A DNA stretch of 11,557 nucleotides, from NCBI GenBank assembly GCA_949286445.1, contig CASECL010000076.1, forward strand, positions 1 to 11,557, in the 5' to 3' direction. Source of the stretch: an uncultured bacterium. GTDB lineage: Bacteria > Verrucomicrobiota > Lentisphaeria > Victivallales > Victivallaceae. The notes beneath the pieces were generated by a model. It saw only the letters and a program-made list of their open reading frames with translations, did not search any database and was not told where the DNA came from. Position numbers and translations under genes: made by a program. This document shows positions 6,746 through 11,557 of the stretch, in pieces (the first letter of the stretch is position 1; the number at the start of each line of letters is the position of its first letter).

Positions 6746-9258
6746 GAATAAACTTTTACTGCATTGTATTTCTGCTGGCGGCATTTCCCTTGTTTCAGGT
6801 CTCCGGAGAAGAAGACAGCTGGAAACGGGACAAAGCAGTGTGCCGTCTGAAGCTTTTCTGGCCGCCGGCGGCGGAGGAAAGCTGTCTGCCGCTGGACAGA
6901 TACAGTTTTCCTTTCAATCCTGCTGACGGTGCGGCGGCTTTTTCGCCGTCCGGCAGACGGATACCGTTTTTCCGGAGTGAAAAAAGCCAGGCATTGATTT
7001 TTCCGGCGCGGGATCGTGAAAAATATCCGGAAGACTGTTTTTATCTCTATCTGGGGGAAAATCTGGAGGATCCGCTTCCAGGTGAAGCTGGAGAAAAAGA
7101 TTATCATCCGGCGGAGGACCGTTCTGCACTGAAACTGGAAGGTGTTTACTCCCGGCAGAGCGGGAATATGTTGGAATACCGCCAGCAGACCCATCAAAAT
7201 CTGCAGCGCAATCTTACCCGCAGTTACGAAGATTTGCAGCGCAATTTGAGTAATTTTTTCATTTATGATTTTATTTCGCCATCGTTTCTGTGCCGTCCGG
7301 TGTTCAACGGCTGGTGGGATATAACACGTTATGCCGCAGAGCAGTGCCAGCGGCCGGTCAGCAAATTTCTCTATAATGCCAGAGGCTTGAACCGCTCCAC
7401 CCGCTGGCGGTTGACCAATATCTATCCCATGCGGATTTTTTTCTACCGTCCGGACAACCGCCGTTATCAGATGCGCAATATTCCCCAGCGGTACATAAAT
7501 ACAAAGAAAAATCTTTTGAAACGCTGGGATAATGCTTTGGCGGCGACAGAAGATGAAGTGCTTTATCCGGCGTTGAAAGCAAGTTTTGAAGATGACAAAT
7601 CCGGCCGCCGCCGGAGACGTCACCTGAGTGAAAAAATCCCCAAGGTATCTTTAGCACCCCGGGAGTTGGATTTATGGGGCAATCTGGCTATCCGTTTTTC
7701 CGGGAAACTTTTTATTCAGGAGAGCGGGCTTTACGAATTTGAGGTAAGCGGAAATACGTTATGGATGCTTGAGATTGACGGGAAAACGCTGGGAAAAGGA
7801 TTGAGCAATCCGGAATTGCCCCCGGACAGCGCGAGTCATTTTTCCTGCAATCTGGCGCGGGGGACGTATGCATTTAATTTCTACTGTTCAAGAAGTGATG
7901 ATACAGAAGACATTCACGTCCGCATACGCACCGGGGCCGGGCCGTGGGAAAGTCTGGATACCCGTTATTTTATTCCGGCTCCGCCGCTGGAGGCGGCATC
8001 GCTTGAACTCCGTTCCGGAGAACCGTTTCCGATAGTGCGGCGTAAGGAACTGGGGACAGTTTTTACCGGCAAAACCAAATCTTTCCGTTTAACGGAGTTT
8101 ACAGCTGATGGCGAATTGTACTGGGCAGGGATCGGAGATGATGACCGCGGCGGTAAAATTACCCTTGCCGAACAGCGTATCGGCGCGGTTCCGGCGGGAG
8201 GGGAGGCGGATTGGGGGCTTGCGGACCGCCGCGGGAATGTGATTACTCCTTCGGCATCCGGCAACGAACTTTTTATGAGCGTGCAGAAAATCGGCGGCAA
8301 TGGAGAACTGGTTTTTCCCCAGACGCTGTATGATGATGAAAAATTTGATATAACTGCGGCGTTGTATTCGCAATTGCCTTTTGATCTGGATATCCGGGTG
8401 GATGGCGAATTTTCCCCGTTGAAAGACGGTCCGGAAAGTTTCCGCCGCGGATGTCTGCTTCCCGGCCGCCGCCGGGTCGGCAGAAGTCTGCGGTTTGCAG
8501 AATCCGGTGAACTGAAATTGAATTTCCCCTTTGACGCCGGGAAAATAGACCGGGTGCTGGATATGTCGTTCCGTTTTTATCTGCCGGGACTGGAACTGAG
8601 CCGTTTATCCGGCCGGATAATGCCGGTGTCAATGCTGCCGGACAAGCTGGGGTATGAGGGGCTTCACCTGACAGATGCCGACGGGGTCAAATTAACTCCG
8701 GTGATGCATCGGCCGAGTCTGTCGGAACAGCGGGAGTGGGAATTGCTCCGGGTGATTATGGAACGCAATTTCATCCCCCGCGAAATCGTTTTCATCGGCG
8801 GAGAACCGCAGATACCGGATGCGGAATTGGATGCGCTGGAAGATAAATATAAACTTGTTATCAACCGTCTCCGCTGGCCTGAGCGGGATCATGCCGGCCG
8901 CAGCCGACTGCTCCGTGGCGTGGCGGAACTGCTTCCGGAACTTAAGAATTTAACTGCGGATACGGTGGTACTGGTTCCTCCGGAGGGGGATATGGCCAAT
9001 CTGCCGGCAGAACTGAATGCCCGCTATATTGCGCTGATGCTGGAAGTGCTGGGGCAGAATATGAAAGTAAAAAGAGTCCTTCTGGCCCCTCCGGCTCCCG
9101 GACTCCGGCCGGATGAGGAACTGTGGACAAAAGACTGGGATCTCCGGCTGCGCCGTCTGGCCCGGGAGTATGGCATTGAATTTCTGGAGCTGAACGCGGC
9201 TCCTGACCCGTTAAAGCTGTTGGAGGAAAAGTGTCATCTTTCCGAACTGCAGTATTAA
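6742..9258 (+). CDS. Secreted PA14-like domain protein with degenerate SGNH-hydrolase-like C-terminus
   Basis: I do not recognise a named family for the whole 838-residue protein. The TTG start with GGAGG gives a signal peptide (MRINFYCIVFLLAAFPLFQV plus SG), probably cleaved before Glu23. Residues about 30-110 are beta-rich and end in YLYLGEN, resembling DUF2341-like modules (weak). Residues 140-175 form a polar helix with two LQRNL copies 11 residues apart. A PA14-like carbohydrate-binding domain spans about 305-412 (LAIRFSGKLFIQESGLYEFEV, then LEIDGKTLGKG, then LARGTYAFNFYC). The stretch 420-630 is beta-rich. Residues about 665-820 follow SGNH-hydrolase spacing (REIVFIGG 680-687, TVVLVPPEGDM 741-751, VKRVLLAPPAPG 776-787, LRRLAREYGIEFLEL 803-817), but the nucleophile GDS and the distal DxxH are not visible, so catalysis is doubtful. 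It sits between a secreted hydrolase and a GT-C enzyme and overlaps both neighbours, which suggests polymer binding or modification outside the membrane. Confidence 0.7.
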   Translation: MRINFYCIVFLLAAFPLFQVSGEEDSWKRDKAVCRLKLFWPPAAEESCLPLDRYSFPFNPADGAAAFSPSGRRIPFFRSEKSQALIFPARDREKYPEDCFYLYLGENLEDPLPGEAGEKDYHPAEDRSALKLEGVYSRQSGNMLEYRQQTHQNLQRNLTRSYEDLQRNLSNFFIYDFISPSFLCRPVFNGWWDITRYAAEQCQRPVSKFLYNARGLNRSTRWRLTNIYPMRIFFYRPDNRRYQMRNIPQRYINTKKNLLKRWDNALAATEDEVLYPALKASFEDDKSGRRRRRHLSEKIPKVSLAPRELDLWGNLAIRFSGKLFIQESGLYEFEVSGNTLWMLEIDGKTLGKGLSNPELPPDSASHFSCNLARGTYAFNFYCSRSDDTEDIHVRIRTGAGPWESLDTRYFIPAPPLEAASLELRSGEPFPIVRRKELGTVFTGKTKSFRLTEFTADGELYWAGIGDDDRGGKITLAEQRIGAVPAGGEADWGLADRRGNVITPSASGNELFMSVQKIGGNGELVFPQTLYDDEKFDITAALYSQLPFDLDIRVDGEFSPLKDGPESFRRGCLLPGRRRVGRSLRFAESGELKLNFPFDAGKIDRVLDMSFRFYLPGLELSRLSGRIMPVSMLPDKLGYEGLHLTDADGVKLTPVMHRPSLSEQREWELLRVIMERNFIPREIVFIGGEPQIPDAELDALEDKYKLVINRLRWPERDHAGRSRLLRGVAELLPELKNLTADTVVLVPPEGDMANLPAELNARYIALMLEVLGQNMKVKRVLLAPPAPGLRPDEELWTKDWDLRLRRLAREYGIEFLELNAAPDPLKLLEEKCHLSELQY
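9222..9226 (+). promoter_or_regulatory. Shine-Dalgarno site deciding a GTG start
   Basis: GGAGG followed by four A and then GTG at 9231, all inside the end of the upstream gene. The next ATG, at residue 48 (about 9372), would remove the first membrane helix, so the GTG is the better start. The spacing of 4 nt is slightly short. Confidence 0.65.
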
Positions 9259-10658
9259 ATTATCTGACTTATTCATCGGTCTTCGTCATAGCCGCCGGAG
9301 TAAGGATCTGGTGTTTTTTGGGCGCAGTTACCGGACCCCTGTCGGTTTTTTCCGGTATCCAGGGGTTGGACATGAAGACCCATTTGGAACTGGGAGAGCT
9401 TTTTTCCCGGGGTGAGAGTATTTATACCCATTACCGGCTGTTGGCGGCATTGTGCAATTCCGAACCCATGGTTCTGCTGTTGATGCAATATATTTCCGGC
9501 ATACTGCTGGCGTTACTGCTGACCTGGGCGGCAAAGATTATGATTGGAAACAGCGATGCGGCGATTTTGGCGGGAGTTATCGGTGCCTGGTACGGGCCGG
9601 AATTACTTTACGAATCGGTGACTCTGCCGGAAAGTGTGAATGTATTTTTTATTTTTCTGGGCTTTGCCGGGGTGTTGCTGGCGGCCAAAAAACACTTTTC
9701 ACCATTTTTTCTATTTCTCGGCGGCGCGGCAGTGGCGATGGCGGCGGTGGGCAGGCCGGCGACACTGCTTTACGCGGCAATACTGGCTGTTTTTCTGATT
9801 TTCAACGGGGGGAGAAAACGTTTCTGGCTGGTTCTGGCGGGGATTATGGCGGTATTTCTGCCGATAGGCATATATCACGGGATAAAGGGATTTAATGTAT
9901 TGCCGTTTTACGGGAGCAATATTGCCTATATTGCCGAAGTAGGGCAGAAATTGTCTCCCGGGGATCTGAATTTAACTGCCGGAGACCGGTTTTCCATGGT
10001 GGATTATGCCGTTGCGGTGATAGGTAAAATTCCCGGCGCATTCGGTTGTGTGCAGACGCCGAATAATGTGAATTATTATTTTCTGCGGGAATTTTTCCTG
10101 CCGTTGCGCCTGAGTATCGGAGCGGCTTTTTTGTACGTTGCCGGCTGGAGCGGGATATTCTTCTGGCTGATGCGGAAACGCCGCAGATATGTTGAAATAC
10201 TGCTGGTAATTTCGGTTGTTGCCCTCACGCTGCCGCTGGCGGCATTTCAGCCGCTGGGAAGATATAAATTGATGATTTACCCGTTTCTGACGCTGGGGGC
10301 GGCGGATTTTATTTACCGGGCTTTCTGCGGACTGCGGCGCAGGAAAATCAGCCGGGTTATGATATTATCTCTGCTGCTTGGAACTGTGGTTGGATTCCGT
10401 TTTACCGGCGAACAGCGCCGGACGGCGGATTATCTTAACTGGGGAATCGGATGTGCAGAAACCGGCACCGATGATGAAATTTATTTCTACCGGATCGCTT
10501 TCGAAGCCCGCCCGGATCTTCCCCGTGCCGCATCGCTTTATGCCTCAGCTTTGAGCAAGCGCGGCGATCATGCCGGGGCGGAACGGGTGATCAGGCGGCA
10601 TCTCGGGGCGTTGGGGCGGGGAAACGCCGCCGTTGAAAAACCGTCAGAAGTTCGCTGA
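9231..10658 (+). CDS. Polytopic GT-C membrane glycosyltransferase, GT39/PMT-like
   Basis: Predicted inner-membrane enzyme that takes a polyprenyl-phosphate-linked sugar and transfers it to a glycan or protein on the outer face of the membrane. The 475 residues contain about ten hydrophobic segments. Family-like features are an acidic first outer loop (GLDMKTHLELGELFSRG, 45-61, with Asp47 the candidate catalytic base), YGPELLYESVTLPESVNVFF (121-140, with Glu134 in the usual place), VGRPATLL (173-180) and LGRYKLMIYPFLTLGAADFI (342-361). Overall similarity is by topology and short motifs, so another GT-C family is possible. After the last helix, residues about 415-460 (YFYRIAFEARPDLPRAASLYASALSKRGD) look like one or two tetratricopeptide-type helices. 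The start overlaps the upstream gene by 28 bp and the end overlaps the convergent murJ by 68 bp. It is the last gene of the plus-strand operon. Confidence 0.7.
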   Translation: MSSFRTAVLNYLTYSSVFVIAAGVRIWCFLGAVTGPLSVFSGIQGLDMKTHLELGELFSRGESIYTHYRLLAALCNSEPMVLLLMQYISGILLALLLTWAAKIMIGNSDAAILAGVIGAWYGPELLYESVTLPESVNVFFIFLGFAGVLLAAKKHFSPFFLFLGGAAVAMAAVGRPATLLYAAILAVFLIFNGGRKRFWLVLAGIMAVFLPIGIYHGIKGFNVLPFYGSNIAYIAEVGQKLSPGDLNLTAGDRFSMVDYAVAVIGKIPGAFGCVQTPNNVNYYFLREFFLPLRLSIGAAFLYVAGWSGIFFWLMRKRRRYVEILLVISVVALTLPLAAFQPLGRYKLMIYPFLTLGAADFIYRAFCGLRRRKISRVMILSLLLGTVVGFRFTGEQRRTADYLNWGIGCAETGTDDEIYFYRIAFEARPDLPRAASLYASALSKRGDHAGAERVIRRHLGALGRGNAAVEKPSEVR

Positions 10659-11557
10659 GCTCCGGTGCGCGGAAGAGAAATGAAACGGCAAAATATACCG
10701 CGGCAAATACTGCGGTGCCAATGGCAAGAAATATTACACTTTCCCACCTGGAGTTTTGATGAAATACCGCCATTCCCGGAAGCAGGAGAACTATTATTGC
10801 TCCGGCGGCAAGTGCTGATACAATGGACCGCAGCAGGGTTTTTACCAGACTGGAGAACTGCAGTTCAAATCCCTGCCGCGAAAGAATGAACATTAAAATT
10901 GCATTATTCAGAAATGCTGAAATAACCGTAGCTAAAGCAATTCCCCCCTGTTCCAGCGGCCACATGAGAATAAGGTTGAGCACGATATTTACAGCTATGC
11001 AGCAGAGTGAAACATAAAGCGGCTGCTTCATCTGTTTCCGGGCGAAAAACATCGGCATTATCACTTTGCCGGCGCAGAACATGGGAATGCCGGCAGCGTA
11101 AAACAATGCCGCATAGTTGGTTGCTTTGAGATCTTCCGCGGTGAAACTGCCGCCGAAAAGCAGTATGCCGAATATGTTGTCCCGGAATATAATGACAAAA
11201 ACTGCCAGCGGCACACAGATAAAATAAACCTGACGCAGACTGAACACCATCTGGCCGGCCATTTTATTGTAATCTTTTGACGCCGCGAGCCGGGAAAGTT
11301 CCGCCATCAGAACTGCTCCGAGGGATATGGCAAATATCCCGATGGGTAAATCAATAACCCGGTCGGTGTTGGTAAGTGCCGGAACCGCCCGCGGTCCGAG
11401 ATAAATTGCCAGCAGGCGGTCAACCAGGAAACTGACTTGCAGTGCCGCACCGCCGATCATGCCGGGGAGAACCAGCTTCCACAAATCCAGTAGAATACTT
11501 TTGTCCCGGAATGCCGCCCGGGAAAACGCCGGAAATACCCCGTATTTCCAGAGAAGA
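10591..11557 (-). CDS. murJ: Lipid II flippase MurJ/MviN family, partial (N-terminus beyond window)
   Basis: Multidrug/oligosaccharidyl-lipid/polysaccharide (MOP) superfamily transporter that moves lipid-linked peptidoglycan precursor to the outer face of the inner membrane. The frame is open to the window edge, and 321 residues are visible of roughly 500 expected. The reading frame upstream of the TTG at 11484 continues as family-like sequence, so that codon is internal. Recognisable blocks are the LPIGIFAISLGAVLMAELSRLAA segment (MurJ usually has P before LSR, here AE), the FGGSFTAEDLKATNYAALFYAAGIP region, PMFFARKQMKQPLYV (the FYAxxDTKTP-like motif) and GGIALATVISAFLNNAIL. At least seven membrane helices are present. 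The C-terminus is short and basic (RRRFPAPTPRDAA). Chromosomal MurJ is usually single-copy and essential; a polysaccharide flippase of the same family serving the adjacent locus cannot be excluded. Confidence 0.88.
   Translation of the reverse strand, partial: LLWKYGVFPAFSRAAFRDKSILLDLWKLVLPGMIGGAALQVSFLVDRLLAIYLGPRAVPALTNTDRVIDLPIGIFAISLGAVLMAELSRLAASKDYNKMAGQMVFSLRQVYFICVPLAVFVIIFRDNIFGILLFGGSFTAEDLKATNYAALFYAAGIPMFCAGKVIMPMFFARKQMKQPLYVSLCCIAVNIVLNLILMWPLEQGGIALATVISAFLNNAILMFILSRQGFELQFSSLVKTLLRSIVSALAAGAIIVLLLPGMAVFHQNSRWESVIFLAIGTAVFAAVYFAVSFLFRAPELSELLTVFQRRRFPAPTPRDAA

Noticed and set aside
6703..7623. 306-codon open frame on - antisense to the PA14-like gene
   Set aside because: The opposite strand has a signal peptide, a good Shine-Dalgarno sequence and operon overlap. 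The antisense product is a mixed low-complexity sequence without recognisable motifs.
11482..11484. TTG at 11484 as the start of a short murJ-like gene
   Set aside because: The frame continues without a stop to the window edge with MurJ-like residues, so the gene is cut by the window and not a truncated copy.

Overview
The window looks like chromosomal DNA of a Lentisphaerota-type bacterium (a Victivallis-like relative). The main clue is a prepilin-like protein whose N-terminus (FTIIELLTVIAIIGILGALL) and degenerate C-terminal His...NG signature are the style that is massively amplified in Lentisphaerota and Planctomycetota. Roughly balanced base composition in the genes and very AT-rich gaps fit that, but the taxonomic call is inference. 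No rRNA, tRNA, CRISPR array, insertion sequence or integrase is visible.

Layout from left to right. (1) A complete fabG (3-oxoacyl-ACP reductase), 38-790 on +, is followed by a 336-bp gap that holds two tandem, overlapping intrinsic terminators (910-977) and, near its far end, a weak terminator-like palindrome serving the opposite strand. (2) A minus-strand operon is read leftwards from about 4425 to 1127: a membrane GT2 glycosyltransferase of the cellulose-synthase superfamily, a prepilin-like protein whose ATG overlaps the GT2 stop codon, and a cytoplasmic GT4-type glycosyltransferase starting 8 nt after the prepilin stop. (3) A 101-bp AT-rich divergent promoter region (4401-4501). (4) A plus-strand operon, 4502-10658, with overlapping genes: a secreted clan GH-A-like glycoside hydrolase with a DUF5060-like N-terminal part, a secreted protein with a PA14-like domain and a degenerate SGNH-hydrolase-like C-terminus, and a polytopic GT39-like (GT-C) membrane glycosyltransferase. 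(5) The 3' two thirds of murJ (lipid II flippase family) on the minus strand, whose end overlaps the GT-C gene tail to tail and whose N-terminus lies beyond the window.

Taken together, positions 1127-10658 read as a divergently transcribed envelope or exopolysaccharide locus: a polymerising-type GT2, a cytoplasmic GT4, a GT-C enzyme working on the outer face of the membrane, a secreted hydrolase-like protein, and a secreted PA14/SGNH-like protein that could bind or modify the polymer. This resembles the parts list of synthase-dependent polysaccharide systems (synthase, glycoside hydrolase, SGNH modifier), but with a pilin-like protein built into the operon. That functional link is a hypothesis from gene order and fold resemblance, not something the sequence proves.
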